The notes: generated by a model not told the origin, from the letters alone. Counted from the first letter of the stretch, positions 25,095-35,200 are shown. The stretch: DNA of 64,000 nucleotides from 55-13 sp964501275 (GCA_964501275.1 CAZCSP010000005.1:115386-179385), one strand, 5' to 3'. Numbers and translations: made by a program.

Positions 25095-27445
25095 CCGATA
25101 GAACGCGCGAACGAATCGAAGCTCTCGCCCAGCGGCGGCTGAATCTGGTGGAGGGGCTGCGCTCCCGGCCCCAGGGCCTGGCCTGGTGCCGGTCGCATAC
25201 CGCACTCATCGACGAGGCTATCTTGGCCCTGATCGAAGATGCGCCCGAGGTTGCTCAATTGGCGGTGATCGCGACGGGCGGCTACGGGCGAAACGAGATG
25301 TCGCCCCACTCTGATGTGGACCTGACCGTGGTTCCTCCAGAAGAATCCTCGCCCGAAATCGACCGGGCGATTCGATCCTTCTTTCAAGACCTGCACACCG
25401 CCATCGGCTCGATCTTTGGATTAGGAGTTGGCTACGCCTACCGCCTGATCTCCGATGCGCCCGGACTGGACGCAAAAACCCGAACCGGCTTGGTCGATGC
25501 GCGCCTCCTCTCCGGTCCCCCTTCCCTCTTTCAAAACCTCTTGGATGAGTTGGATGCGACGATGGCGGCAGGGGAGTTCATCCTGGCCAAGATCGCCGAG
25601 CGACGGGCCGCCTTCGCCAAAACCAACGACACCCCGCTGGTGGTCGAGCCGCATTTGAAGGAGGGAGCGGGCGGGATGCGGTGCTTCCACTGCGCCAACT
25701 GGATTCGCTCGGCGATCGGGGAGCGGGAATCCAAGCCGACCAAGGCCTACGACCGCATCGTCCGCGCCCGCAACCTGCTCCACCTCATCACCAACCGCCC
25801 CATGGACACGCTCGCGAGGTCGCGCCAAGAAGAGATGGGGCAGCTATTGAACCAGGACCCTGGTGAGATGATGTCGGAGATCGCCCTGTCCGCCAACGAA
25901 GTCCACCTCGGCTTTATCGCGGCCAAAGAGCGCCTTCACGACGCCCGCTTCTCCCTCTCCCGTAGCGTCACCGCCCTGCGCGGGGAGGCGAGGATCACCG
26001 CTAACGCCGACGCAGGGGAGTCGGCGGTGGGCCTGAGCATCGCGACTGCGCTCGGTCTCCGGGTTTCCGACCTCCAGGCCCACCCCAGTCCCAAAGTATC
26101 CGGCCCCGCCGCCGCCTATGCCATCACCACCGGGGAAAAGACCCTGCGTAACCTGGACCGTTCGGGCCTCTTGGAGCACCTACTACCCGAACTCACCCAA
26201 TGCCGCACTCTCATGCCGATGGACAACGTGCATCGGTTCACGGTATTCGAGCACACGCTCCGCCTGGTGCGGCACCTGGATAACCTGCCGCCTGGATACC
26301 TTTCCGACCTACGCGACGGCCTCCACGACCTGGGTCCGCTTTACCTGACCGCCCTCCTTCACGACGTCGGCAAGATCGACACAAGCCGTCCCCACAGCGA
26401 GACTGGGGCCGACATCGCGGTGAAGGTCTGCGAACGGTGGCACCTGTCGGCCGAACTCACAGAGTTGGTGAGTTGGCTGGTACGGGAGCACCTGACCATG
26501 ATGCGGTTTGTGCGCCTTCGGGATATCCACAACCCGGACACTATCCGCGAATTTGCCGCCATCGTCAAAGACCAAACCCGCCTCGATCTGCTGACCCTCA
26601 TCACCTGGGCCGATGTGAATGCGGTGGCGCCCGAGGCTTGGACCGTCGCTCAGGAAGCCTTCCTCCATGAGCTCCATCGCCAGACCTCTGAGGCGCTAGA
26701 ACTGGAGAACCCGACGCCCTTCGACCCCGCCCAACAGCGCCAACGCCTGATGCGACAGCTTCGAGAGGATGTGCCCGAGGAAGACCTGCGGCGATTCGTG
26801 GATTCTCTCCCCCCCTACTACCTCGCCAGCACCCCGCCCCGCCTGGTCAAGCTCCATTTCCAGCTGGTGAAGAAGGCGGAGAAGGGGGAGACGACGGTGG
26901 AGTCCTATTCCCAGCCCGAATTGGGGGCGACCGACATCACGGTTTGCACTCCTGATGAGAAGGGCCTGCTTAGCCGCCTGTTGGGCATCTTCTACGCCTT
27001 TGACCTCAGCCTCTCCGGCATCCGCGCCTGCACCACCGAGACAGACAATCCGGTCGCTCTCGACACCTTCACCGTCAACTACGGCGGCAAGCCGGTCCCG
27101 AATGCCACCCGCGCTGGAGTCAGTTCCGCGATCCTGGCGATGCTGAACGGGGAGCGCAGGACGGAGGACATCTTGCGTGAGCGAGGCAAGGACCCGGATC
27201 GGGAGCAGGAGGTCTTCTCCTACACCTTCATCCCCGGCTCACCTGCCGTCTTGGAGATTCGCGCTCCAAGAGGCCGAGGCATGCCCTACCGCTTCAGCCG
27301 CCTCATCGCCGCGCAAGGCTGGAACACGTTCGCGGCCAGAGTTGGGCAGTGGGCCGACTCGGGAGCGGCGACCTTCTACATCGGAAAATCGGACGGGTCG
27401 CCTTTGGTGCGCGAAGAGGTCGCGGCGGTTTTGGGAGAGAGGTAG
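25091..27445 (+). CDS. glnD: GlnD-like PII uridylyltransferase / uridylyl-removing enzyme
   Basis: 784 residues from GTG 25091 (overlaps the upstream stop). Domains in order: nucleotidyltransferase with GGYGRNEMSPHSDVDL (about 57-72, catalytic G-S/G and D-x-D), DUF294-like helical linker with EPHLKEGAGGMR near 180, HD phosphohydrolase with TVFEHTLRLVRHL near 380 and LLHDVGKID near 420, and two C-terminal ACT domains (DITVCTPDEKGLLSRLLGIFYAFDLSLSGI near 615; VLEIRAPRGRGMPYRFSRLI near 715). It modifies PII in response to glutamine. About 100 residues shorter than E. coli GlnD, mainly at the N-terminus. No glnB, amtB or glnA is nearby. Confidence 0.93.
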   Translation: MTDRTRERIEALAQRRLNLVEGLRSRPQGLAWCRSHTALIDEAILALIEDAPEVAQLAVIATGGYGRNEMSPHSDVDLTVVPPEESSPEIDRAIRSFFQDLHTAIGSIFGLGVGYAYRLISDAPGLDAKTRTGLVDARLLSGPPSLFQNLLDELDATMAAGEFILAKIAERRAAFAKTNDTPLVVEPHLKEGAGGMRCFHCANWIRSAIGERESKPTKAYDRIVRARNLLHLITNRPMDTLARSRQEEMGQLLNQDPGEMMSEIALSANEVHLGFIAAKERLHDARFSLSRSVTALRGEARITANADAGESAVGLSIATALGLRVSDLQAHPSPKVSGPAAAYAITTGEKTLRNLDRSGLLEHLLPELTQCRTLMPMDNVHRFTVFEHTLRLVRHLDNLPPGYLSDLRDGLHDLGPLYLTALLHDVGKIDTSRPHSETGADIAVKVCERWHLSAELTELVSWLVREHLTMMRFVRLRDIHNPDTIREFAAIVKDQTRLDLLTLITWADVNAVAPEAWTVAQEAFLHELHRQTSEALELENPTPFDPAQQRQRLMRQLREDVPEEDLRRFVDSLPPYYLASTPPRLVKLHFQLVKKAEKGETTVESYSQPELGATDITVCTPDEKGLLSRLLGIFYAFDLSLSGIRACTTETDNPVALDTFTVNYGGKPVPNATRAGVSSAILAMLNGERRTEDILRERGKDPDREQEVFSYTFIPGSPAVLEIRAPRGRGMPYRFSRLIAAQGWNTFAARVGQWADSGAATFYIGKSDGSPLVREEVAAVLGER

Positions 27446-27446
27446 A

Positions 27447-27522
27447 TGGCGCGCTCGAGAGGACTCGAACCTCCGACCCTCAGCTCCGCAAGCTGATGCT
27501 CTATCCACTGAGCTACGAGCGC
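27447..27522 (-). tRNA. tRNA-Arg, anticodon GCG
   Basis: Full cloverleaf on the minus strand: acceptor GCGCTCG/CGAGCGC, D-arm GCTCAGTGGATAGAGC, anticodon arm TCAGC-TTGCGGA-GCTGA, T-arm GGAGG-TTCGAGT-CCTCT, discriminator G and encoded CCA (27447-27449). U33 places the anticodon as GCG, reading CGC and CGU. The 3' end is one base from the convergent glnD stop. Confidence 0.95.
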
Positions 27523-27547
27523 GTGCGAACAGGAAGGATACCCCAAC

Positions 27548-28453
27548 CTACTCGCGGTCCCAGGAAATCACTTCGCCATCCGAGCACCCCGCCACCAGTT
27601 TGCCGCCATCCGGAGTGAAGGCGACGGTCAGGATGGTTTTGGAAGGCGCATGGAAGTCCTGAACCCCTTGGCATTCCATGTTGATCAAGCGAACACGACT
27701 CTTCTCGCCCGAGGCCATGATGTCGCCTCGCGGACAGAAAGCCAGTCCGGGCAGGCCACGCTCGGCAGGAAGCGAACAGACCTTTTCGAATCGGTCGGTA
27801 TGATAAATCGACATCGTATGAAGCTCGCGGGTAGCCACCAGAGGCTCGACGGGAGATACCGACATCGCGAAAATCTTGTCCTTTACCTGCCAGCGATGGA
27901 TCGCGTCGCCCGTTCGGGTATCCCAGACGCACAGATGAAATCCGTCGGCCCCCACCATGGATTCCCCGGTTGAAGTGAAGCCCAGGAATCGAGGGGCTGA
28001 GTTCTCGTTCCGCTTGTAGACCAGCTTCCCATAGGGATCGAACAGGGCGAGGGAGCCGTAGTCGAAAGACGCCGCGAGAGAGCCGGAAGCAGAAACCGCC
28101 AGGGCCTGGGGCGAGGCGATCAGGAACCCAAAATGGCGTGGCGGGCAATACTGCCAAACCAGATTGCCATCCGGGATCGAATAGGCGTCGATGGTATCGG
28201 AAGCCGCCACGTAGAGAAGCGACTCGTCCCGCGAAAACTCCATCCCCCGTATATTTTCGGTCGGGCGAATCTTCTCGTCCCGGCTCTTGGGGTCGATGTG
28301 GGCTACTTCCCTACCCTCCGACCACACCTTGATCTGCAAATCGGTATCGCCCGTCGCCATGTACCTGCCTTCCGGCGAAAAGCGAACCATCTTAACCGGG
28401 AACGGATGGAACGCAACGACTTGGGGGGAGGGAGTGAAAGCAGAGACGTTCAT
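27548..28453 (-). CDS. WD40-repeat protein
   Basis: 301 residues from ATG 28453, because the frame further upstream to 28621 runs through a repeat element. A beta-propeller of about seven blades is indicated by repeated W/Y-D/S endings: KMVRFSPEGRYMATGDTDLQIKVW, GMEFSRDESLLYVAASDTIDAY, CVWDTRTGDAIHRWQ, LAFCPRGDIMASGEKSRVRLI and VAFTPDGGKLVAGCSDGEVISW. No signal peptide, so it is probably a cytoplasmic scaffold; the partner is unknown. TATGAT lies 12 bases before the ATG, so the leader would be only a few bases long. It ends 25 bases from tRNA-Arg, on the same strand. Confidence 0.85.
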   Translation of the reverse strand: MNVSAFTPSPQVVAFHPFPVKMVRFSPEGRYMATGDTDLQIKVWSEGREVAHIDPKSRDEKIRPTENIRGMEFSRDESLLYVAASDTIDAYSIPDGNLVWQYCPPRHFGFLIASPQALAVSASGSLAASFDYGSLALFDPYGKLVYKRNENSAPRFLGFTSTGESMVGADGFHLCVWDTRTGDAIHRWQVKDKIFAMSVSPVEPLVATRELHTMSIYHTDRFEKVCSLPAERGLPGLAFCPRGDIMASGEKSRVRLINMECQGVQDFHAPSKTILTVAFTPDGGKLVAGCSDGEVISWDRE

Positions 28454-28504
28454 GGCTACTACTACATCATAACGCAGGTTAACAGTTTCCAAAGTTGTAA
28501 AACT

Positions 28505-28647
28505 CGCGATCCGAGCCTCCTTGAGGGGGTTGGGGTGGAACACAGTTCTCCGCTTGCAACGTTCCACCCATCTTGGTCTGGTTTTTGTCGATACAAATGG
28601 AGAACCTGGCTGCGTCCCCACCCCCCCTCAAGGGAGCTCGGATCGCG
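28505..28647. repeat. 143-bp palindromic element, copy A
   Basis: Terminal inverted repeats begin CGCGATCCGAGC and end GCTCGGATCGCG, continuing inward with CTTGAGGGGGTTGGGG on one side and CCCCACCCCCCCTCAAGGG on the other. The interior (CAGTTCTCCGCTTG, TACAAA-GG-GAACCTGG) also matches copy B at 55108-55249. It is non-coding, intergenic between the WD40 and TPR genes, with no transposase, which makes it MITE- or REP-like. Confidence 0.88.
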
Positions 28648-28706
28648 GATTCTACAGGTTCAGATTCTCACTGCAATAGGTGAGCGGGATCAGGCGTCGC
28701 GCAAGT

Positions 28707-29123
28707 CTAATCTCGATTGGTAAGTTCCACTCGATGCCAATCAAGTTGGGTCGACTTCTGCCAGGAGTCGGTGATCTTCTCCGGCACGTTGCGCAGGAGT
28801 CCTTCCTTTAGGTGGATCAAAGTTGGGTCGCTGGGGCGGACAGCCAAGAATCTCTCGGTGATCTCCAGGGCTTCCTCGAACCGCAACAGGCGGTCGTAGG
28901 TCTGGGCCAGCAGGGTTCCGGCTTCCCAGAAGTTCTCATCCAAAACGACGGCTCGCTGCAACGGGCCGATGGCGCGTTCAAAGTCGCCACACCGATAGTG
29001 GCACAGCCCCAGATAAGCCTGGGCGCGCGCGTTGACAGGCTGGATCTGAATGAACTGCTCGGCCAAATGTCGAGCGTTTTCCCAATCCCCCTGCCGCATC
29101 GCCTGTTCAATGGATTCCAACAT
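28707..29123 (-). CDS. TPR-repeat protein
   Basis: 138 residues, cytoplasmic. Three tetratricopeptide motifs: MRQGDWENARHLAEQFIQIQP (about 9-29), AQAYLGLCHYRCGDFERAIGPLQRAVVLD (34-62) and AGTLLAQTYDRLLRFEEALEITERFLAVRP (67-97), each with the W/L-G-A-P spacing of TPRs. The C-terminal 35 residues are polar with no motif. TPR arrays mediate protein binding; the partner is unknown. The start at MLESIEQAMRQG fits a helix start and there is no better upstream choice. It is upstream of the WD40 gene on the same strand, but separated from it by the palindromic element. Confidence 0.85.
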   Translation of the reverse strand: MLESIEQAMRQGDWENARHLAEQFIQIQPVNARAQAYLGLCHYRCGDFERAIGPLQRAVVLDENFWEAGTLLAQTYDRLLRFEEALEITERFLAVRPSDPTLIHLKEGLLRNVPEKITDSWQKSTQLDWHRVELTNRD

Positions 29124-29191
29124 GCCCTGCTTAGTTTAACGTTGGAAACGGGCAGAGGTTTCGTTTGGAAGGCGTTTGGTACTTGGTTTTA

Positions 29192-29308
29192 GGTTTTAGG
29201 TTCCTCGGTTTTAGGTTCTGGGTGGGGTAGGCGGCTTGATCTGACAGATCTGACTGATCCCCCCTGATTCCCCAAAGCCCAAAACCAAAAACCGAGGAAC
29301 CTAAAACC
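29192..29308. repeat. 21-bp perfect inverted repeat of TTTTAGGTT words
   Basis: Arms at 29192-29212 and 29288-29308 are exact complements, and the flanking bases extend the pairing imperfectly (29182-29226 with 29273-29350) as TTTAGG/CCTAAA-type words. The centre has GATCTGACAGATCTGACTGATC. It fills the gap 29124-29410 upstream of flhA; no gene or clear promoter is seen. Confidence 0.88.
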
Positions 29309-29410
29309 AAAAGCCTAACGCCCAAAACCTAACGCCTAAAACCCACCCCACCCCTCCAATTCCCCGCAATCCTGCCGATAAATCCAATGACCCGTTCTTG
29401 GGCCTGAATC

Positions 29411-31483
29411 ATGTCCGCATTCCAGAAGCTTCTGAAACACACCGACCTGTTGGCAGGCTTGGGTCTTCTCGTCGTCGTCGGCATGTTGATCCTGCCGCTG
29501 CCCCACTGGCTTTTGGACCTCGGGCTGGTCGTGGCCATCGGCACTTCGGTGATCATTCTGCTCACCTCGGTCAACGTCAGTGACCCCTTGCAGTTCAGCG
29601 TGTTTCCCAGCATGCTCCTCATCACCACTCTCTTCCGACTGGCGTTGAGTATCGCGGCGACCAAGCTGATCTTGGGGACCGGCGACGGGGGGCAGGTGAT
29701 CGAGACCTTTGGGCGGTTCGTGATGGGCGGCGATTTTGTCGTCGGCATCATCGCGTTCTTGATCCTGGTCATCGTGAACTTCGTCGTTATCACCAATGGC
29801 GCGGGACGTGTTTCGGAAGTCGTTGCCCGATTCACCCTGGATGCCATGCCCGGCAAGCAGATGGCCATCGACGCCGACTTGGCCGCGGGCCTGATCGACG
29901 AAGACGGAGCCAAGACTCGTCGCAAGCAGATCAAGCAAGAGGCTGACTTCTACGGTGCGATGGATGGCGCGAGCAAATTCGTGAAAGGCGACGCCATCGC
30001 CTCCATCCTCATCATCGTCGTCAATATCATCGGCGGGTTCGTGATCGGCTTCATGAAGGGCCAGGCGGACGCGATGACCATTCTGAAGACCTATGCCCTT
30101 TTGTCCGTGGGCGAAGGTTTGGTCTCGCAACTCCCCGCCTTGCTCATCTCCACCGCCAGCGGCTTGATGGTAACTCGCGCCGGGCAGGATCGGAGTATGG
30201 GCGGCGAAGTTGCCACTCAGCTTTTCAACCAACCCAAGGCCATCGGCGTGTCCGGAATCGCCTTGGCCGCCCTCGCCTTGGTCCCCGGCTTCCCGGCGAC
30301 GATCTTCCTCTCCTGCGCCGCCGTCATGTTCGGGCTCTACCGCTTTATCCAGAAGACGCCCAATGCCTCCAAGATGATGGGCGACGAGAAGCCAGAAGCC
30401 AAGAAGGCAGAAGAAGCCAAGCCCGCGCCTACTGGCCCAGAAGCCGTCATGCCGTTCCTCAATGTGGACCAGCTTGAAATCGAGATCGGCTATGGCCTCA
30501 CCCGCCTTGCCGACCCGAGAGTAGGCGGCGACCTGTCAGAGCGCATCACCGCCACCCGTCGCCAGATTGCGCTCGACCTGGGCTTCGTCATGCCCACCGT
30601 CCGTATCCGCGACTCGGTCCATCTGCAGAACAACGAATACGTCATCAAAGTGCGCGGCGAAGAGGTCGCACGGTCTACCTCCTCCCCCAACGAGTTCCTG
30701 GCGGTCAGCAGCGGGGCTGTCCTGCACCCCGTACCCGGCAGTCCCACCAAAGACCCTGTCTTCGGTCTGGACGCGCTTTGGGTGGACGCCGGGATGCGCG
30801 AGATGGCGGATCGGGCGGGTTACACCATCATCGAGCCTAGCGCGGTCATCAGCACCCACCTCGCCGAGATCGTGAAGAGCCACGCTGCCGAACTGCTCAG
30901 CCGCCAAGACGTGCAAACCTTAGTCGAGAACGCGAAGCAGATCAACGAGGCCGCCGTTAACGAACTGGTGCCGAACGTGCTCCAGATCGGCGACATCCAG
31001 AAGGTTCTGCAACACCTCTTGCGAGAGCGGATTCCGATCCGGGATATGGTGACTATTCTGGAGACCATGGCCGACTTTGGCGGAAGAGTGAAGGACCCCG
31101 ATCAACTCGGCGAACTGGTGCGCGCCTCCATCGCCCGGACTATTACCCGCCAATACCTGGATCACGACAACAAGCTCTACTGCATCACCCTGGAGCCGTC
31201 CCTGGAGCGCCAGTTGAATGAGAACATCAACCTCACCAACTTCGGCTCTACCCTAATCCTGGACCCCGGCACCCAGTCGGACGTTGTCGCCAAGCTCCAG
31301 TCAGAAATGGACAACGCCCTCAACCGAGGCTACCAACCCGTCCTCATCTGCTCCACCCAGCTGCGATTACCGCTCAGAAGGCTCCTAGAAAAATACGTCC
31401 CCACCCTCTCCGTCCTCGCCTACAACGAGATCGCGTCGAGGGCGGAGGTTGAGTTTGTGGGCGCGGTGAAAGCGGCGGCGTAA
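29411..31483 (+). CDS. flhA: flagellar export apparatus protein FlhA
   Basis: 690 residues, normal length. Inner-membrane core of the flagellar type III export gate. The N-terminal half has eight transmembrane helices (LAGLGLLVVVGMLILPLP, LLDLGLVVAIGTSVIILL, FLILVIVNFVVIT and others). The FHIPEP signature region between helices 4 and 5 reads GRVSEVVARFTLDAMPGKQMAIDADLAAGLIDEDGAKTRR. The C-terminal cytoplasmic nonamer domain (about 335-690) includes QLEIEIGYGLTRLAD, IREMADRAGYTIIEPSAVISTHLAEI and LPNVLQIGDIQKVLQHLL-like sequence. The ATG at 29411 has no close Shine-Dalgarno. No other flagellar gene (flhB, fliPQR, flhF) is within 20 kb either side, which is unusual. Confidence 0.95.
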   Translation: MSAFQKLLKHTDLLAGLGLLVVVGMLILPLPHWLLDLGLVVAIGTSVIILLTSVNVSDPLQFSVFPSMLLITTLFRLALSIAATKLILGTGDGGQVIETFGRFVMGGDFVVGIIAFLILVIVNFVVITNGAGRVSEVVARFTLDAMPGKQMAIDADLAAGLIDEDGAKTRRKQIKQEADFYGAMDGASKFVKGDAIASILIIVVNIIGGFVIGFMKGQADAMTILKTYALLSVGEGLVSQLPALLISTASGLMVTRAGQDRSMGGEVATQLFNQPKAIGVSGIALAALALVPGFPATIFLSCAAVMFGLYRFIQKTPNASKMMGDEKPEAKKAEEAKPAPTGPEAVMPFLNVDQLEIEIGYGLTRLADPRVGGDLSERITATRRQIALDLGFVMPTVRIRDSVHLQNNEYVIKVRGEEVARSTSSPNEFLAVSSGAVLHPVPGSPTKDPVFGLDALWVDAGMREMADRAGYTIIEPSAVISTHLAEIVKSHAAELLSRQDVQTLVENAKQINEAAVNELVPNVLQIGDIQKVLQHLLRERIPIRDMVTILETMADFGGRVKDPDQLGELVRASIARTITRQYLDHDNKLYCITLEPSLERQLNENINLTNFGSTLILDPGTQSDVVAKLQSEMDNALNRGYQPVLICSTQLRLPLRRLLEKYVPTLSVLAYNEIASRAEVEFVGAVKAAA

Positions 31484-31489
31484 GGTTCG

Positions 31490-31656
31490 TCGGAAATCGG
31501 AATCCGGAAGTCGGAAATCGGAGAGTCTGCAAACTTCTGCGTCTTTCTGCGTCCTTTCTGTGCCTTCTGCGGATAGCCTTCGGGGCCACAGAGCGGCGCA
31601 GAAGGATCAATGCTTAGCCTCACGACTTCCAGATTCCGAGTTCCGACTTCCGAACA
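31490..31656. repeat. long imperfect hairpin of TCGGAAATCGG words
   Basis: GTCGGAAATCGGAATCCGG and following bases (31490-31522) pair imperfectly with 31621-31656 (CGACTTCC-AGATTCCGAG-TTCCGACTTCCG). The inside has CTTCTGCGTCTTTCTGCG words with a partial complement at about 31590-31605. It sits between convergent flhA and the response regulator and is non-coding. Confidence 0.8.
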
Positions 31657-31658
31657 AC

Positions 31659-32132
31659 CTACAGCAACGAAGAAACAATCGACCCGATAGACCAGGGCAT
31701 CCGGTTCGTCTCTAGCCAGTAGTTGCCGATGCGCTTGACCGACTCGACGAATTTTTCGAAGTCCACTGGCTTGGCCACATAGCTGTTGGCCCCGAGCTGG
31801 TAGCACCGCTCGATGTCGCGCGACTCATCGGACGAGGTCAGCACCACCACGGGGATGTGCTTGGTCTCTTCGGTCGAACGGATCTTCTCAAGAATCTCGA
31901 TCCCACCCATGATCGGCAGTTTCAGGTCGAGAATGATCAGGCTGGGGAGGCGATGCTCCGCCAAGCCCCCGAGGAGTTTGCCTTCAAAGAGGTAGCCGTA
32001 GGCTTCCCTGCCGTCGCGGGCGGCGACAAGCATGTTGTTGGGAACGCCGCTACGCAGCGCTCTCTTTACCAGCATCTCGTCGTCAACGTTGTCTTCGACA
32101 TGCAAAACCAAAGGTTCAGTCAGATCACTCAT
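31659..32132 (-). CDS. single-domain response regulator (Rcp1-like)
   Basis: 157 residues made of one receiver domain. Acidic pocket HVEDNVDDE (11-19), phospho-acceptor D69 in IILDLKLPIMGG, Thr/Ser in VVVLTSSDESRDIERCY near 95, and Lys in SYVAKPVDFEKFVESV near 116. The VEDN-x-DDE start, long alpha-2/beta-3 loop and LETNRMP tail are those of Rcp1/phytochrome-type stand-alone regulators, which pass phosphate within multistep relays rather than bind DNA. No histidine kinase is adjacent. It is convergent with flhA. Confidence 0.92.
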   Translation of the reverse strand: MSDLTEPLVLHVEDNVDDEMLVKRALRSGVPNNMLVAARDGREAYGYLFEGKLLGGLAEHRLPSLIILDLKLPIMGGIEILEKIRSTEETKHIPVVVLTSSDESRDIERCYQLGANSYVAKPVDFEKFVESVKRIGNYWLETNRMPWSIGSIVSSLL

Positions 32133-32249
32133 TTAAGCTTTATGCCCACAGAACCCTGTGGGCCGGAATCGACACCTGTTCAAATCAAACATCAAGGTTG
32201 CGGCCACGGTTACCAGGTCTCTGCCAGGTTCCTACGACCGCTTCCCCAC

Positions 32250-35200
32250 TTACTTTGCCTGCTTCAGCAAAACTTCAATCGCCTTATCGAGCTGAGGGTC
32301 TTTGTCGGCAAAGAAATCCTCGGGACTCAGATGGACCGTGTAGTCCATGGTTTGTCCCATGTTCTCAAGAGGCGACCCGTCCAGTCGGTAAACGCCCGTG
32401 CTCGGCATACGCGCGATCGTTCCGTCCACCAATGGAAGGCCATAGGTATAGATCACATAACCAGGGGTAGTTGTTCCCACTAATTGCGCAAGTTTTCTCT
32501 GACGCATGGCATAGGGAAACATCTCTGCGTTAGAGAAGCTGTTTTCCGCCGCCATCACCACCATCGGGATGCCGAGTGCCTGGCCGGGGCCAAGCTGAGG
32601 CTCGTCGTCGCGGATTTGGTAGATGGAGTTGGGAAGCCGCTCCAGCACATCGATGATCCGGTCGGAGGTGTTGCCGCCGCCGTTGCCGCGCACGTCGATG
32701 ATGAGGGCCTTCTTGCCTTCGCCATATTCCCATACCTGCTGGTTGAAGCGGTCCAATTCTCCACCGCTCATGCCAGCGATGTGGACGTAACCGACCTTGC
32801 CGCCCGATTTCTCCTCGACGTACTTACGCCGCCATTGGAGGCGATTGGCATTGACGATCCCGTTGAACTCGCCGCCACTCAAGGCCCGATACTTGACCTC
32901 TCGCACCTTGGCATCTGTACCTAGAACCGTCAGCGTGAGGTCGCGTCCAGTCTGCTCGTTCAGAACCTCGGCGAAGAGGGCTTCGTTCACCGAAACATCT
33001 TTGCCGTTGATCTTGGTGATCACATCGCCCGGGTTCAGGCGAGTCTTGGCATAGCTGCCGGGAGCTCGGCTGGGAACGTCCTTCACCTTGATGCCAGGCC
33101 CAGAGTGGTTGTAGTCAAAGGTGAAGCCCAGGTGGGCGCTCGACTCCCCGCCAGGGTTGCCCGCTCCAGGCGAGACCTCGGTGTGGGAGGCTTCCAGGCA
33201 TCCAACCAGCATATTCAGCACCGTCGCCATCTCGTTCCGGTGTCCGACCGAGGGAAGGAACTTCGCGTAGCGTCCCTTCAGGGCCAGCCAGTCGCGGCCG
33301 TGGAAGTTGGCGTCGTAGAAGTTCATGTTGTAGGAGCGCCAGAACTGCTCATAGGCCGCCGCTCGCTCCGCTCTCAGGTCGCGCCGCCAGTCTGCCCGGA
33401 ACGCCACCGTTGTCACCGGAATCTGGGGAGTTCGGATGTTCTGGGTGCTCAAAGCGCCGCCCTTCACATACTCCAGCCCATTGCCGTCGGCCGTAAACTC
33501 AAAGGAGCGAATGCCGCCGCCGTTGGTCACCTTGCGAGGGTTCTCCCCGTTGTAGTCCACCCGGCTGATGTCGCCATCCAGCAGGTAGAAGACCTCGCCA
33601 TTGTTGGCATCGAATCGGATGTTGGAGACCAGCCCGGTCGTCACCACCCGTCGGGCGCGGTTCTCGATGTCGTCGAAGTCGATCTCCACCTTGACTGGTC
33701 CGGTCGGCTTGGCGTACTTCAGGTCCAACTCAGTGGCCCGCGCATCCTCCTGGGTCAACGGCAACGCAAAGATGCCATTCCCCTGGCGATTGCTGGTGAA
33801 GAACAGATATTTGCCATCGGGCGACCACTGAGGCGCGCCGTGGGCAGAGTTGAGGCGGGTGACGTTCACCTTCTGTCCGGTGGTCGTATCCAGAACCCAG
33901 ATGTTGGAGCCGGAGTCCCAATAGTAGTAGCCGCTGCGCCGCAGGGCTTCGGGATAGGCCACATACCGGCTATCAGGCGACCAGGCGTACTGTGGGTTGG
34001 GACCGCCGTCGTCGTTCATCGGTCGGGACAGAATCTGCTTCGGAACGCCGCCCTCGATGGGAACGGTGTAAAGGCCGCCGTTCTTGCCCGCCTTCCAGAA
34101 GCTCACCGACTTCCGATCCGGTGTCAGGCTGATGGCTCCTACATCCGCATCGTCCGTAGTGATCGGGGTGACCGCCTTGGTGTCCACGTTCATCTTGAAC
34201 AGCCGCTTGGCGCCGTTCCGGTCGCTGGCGAAGAAGATGGTGTCGTCGCTCACAAAGTGTGGCTGCTCATCGAACCCGGCCCAATCTGTCAGTTGGGTTG
34301 CGTCGTCGGCATTCGGCCCTTTTCCTTTCTTGGTCGGAACCATCCAAAGTTCGCCGCGAATGTTGAACACGATGCGGTCGCCCTTGGGACTCAAAGTCTG
34401 CTCGGCAGCCCCATCGCGAAGCACCAGCCGCTCCTGAGTCGTCGTCTTGTCGTCGATGCTGGCAGTGATTGAAATCTTTTTGGGCTCCGTACCCAGCTTC
34501 ATCACATACACATCGCCGTCTCGCTCGAACGCCGCCGTCTGCCCTTCCCGAGAAACCGTCAGGAACCGCGTTCCTTCCTCAGTGAAGTTGGTCAGCCGCC
34601 GAGCCCGTCCGGGAGCATCGACCGCGTAGATGTTCGGGCATCGGTTCACGTTGTCCACGTTCTTCGGGATCGGCTTGCCGACGTAGCTGGAACTCGGCGT
34701 CTTCTCCGTCATCGTGACCGTCAGGATCGTCTTTCCGCCCAGCGCATAGTGGGGCCACAGATGCTGGAACTCGTTGTTCCGCCACTGAATCCGACGATTG
34801 CCCGCGATGTCGTACTCCCAAAGCTGAGCCGCCGCCGAGCCCTGGTAGCGAGGGCGGGTCCAGGGGAAGCCGATGCGGGTGTAGAGAATCTTCTTGCCGT
34901 CCACCGAGAACTTGGGAGAGTTCACCGACAGATAGTCCAGAACATACTGCCGAGTCTTGCCCGTGGCGACATCGACGCCGTAAACCCCATTGAACGCCTC
35001 GTCTCGCGTCCCACGAAAGAGGATCGTCTTGCCATCGGGCGACCAGTCGCTGGGCACATCCGATCCAGAATGCCAGGTGAGCCGCTGGGTTTTGCCGCCA
35101 TCGGCGGGAACCACAAAAATGTCCCAGTTGCCCGTGCGGTTCGAGGCGAAGGCGATCCACTCGCCATCCGGCGACCAGATCGGGTTATCGTCCATCTCGA

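Noticed and set aside
28454..28621. N-terminal extension of the WD40 protein
   Set aside because: The extension would be encoded by the palindromic element; ATG 28453 begins the propeller directly.
33105..34472. 455-codon plus-strand frame
   Set aside because: Antisense shadow inside the tricorn-like protease gene; no domain and no ribosome site.
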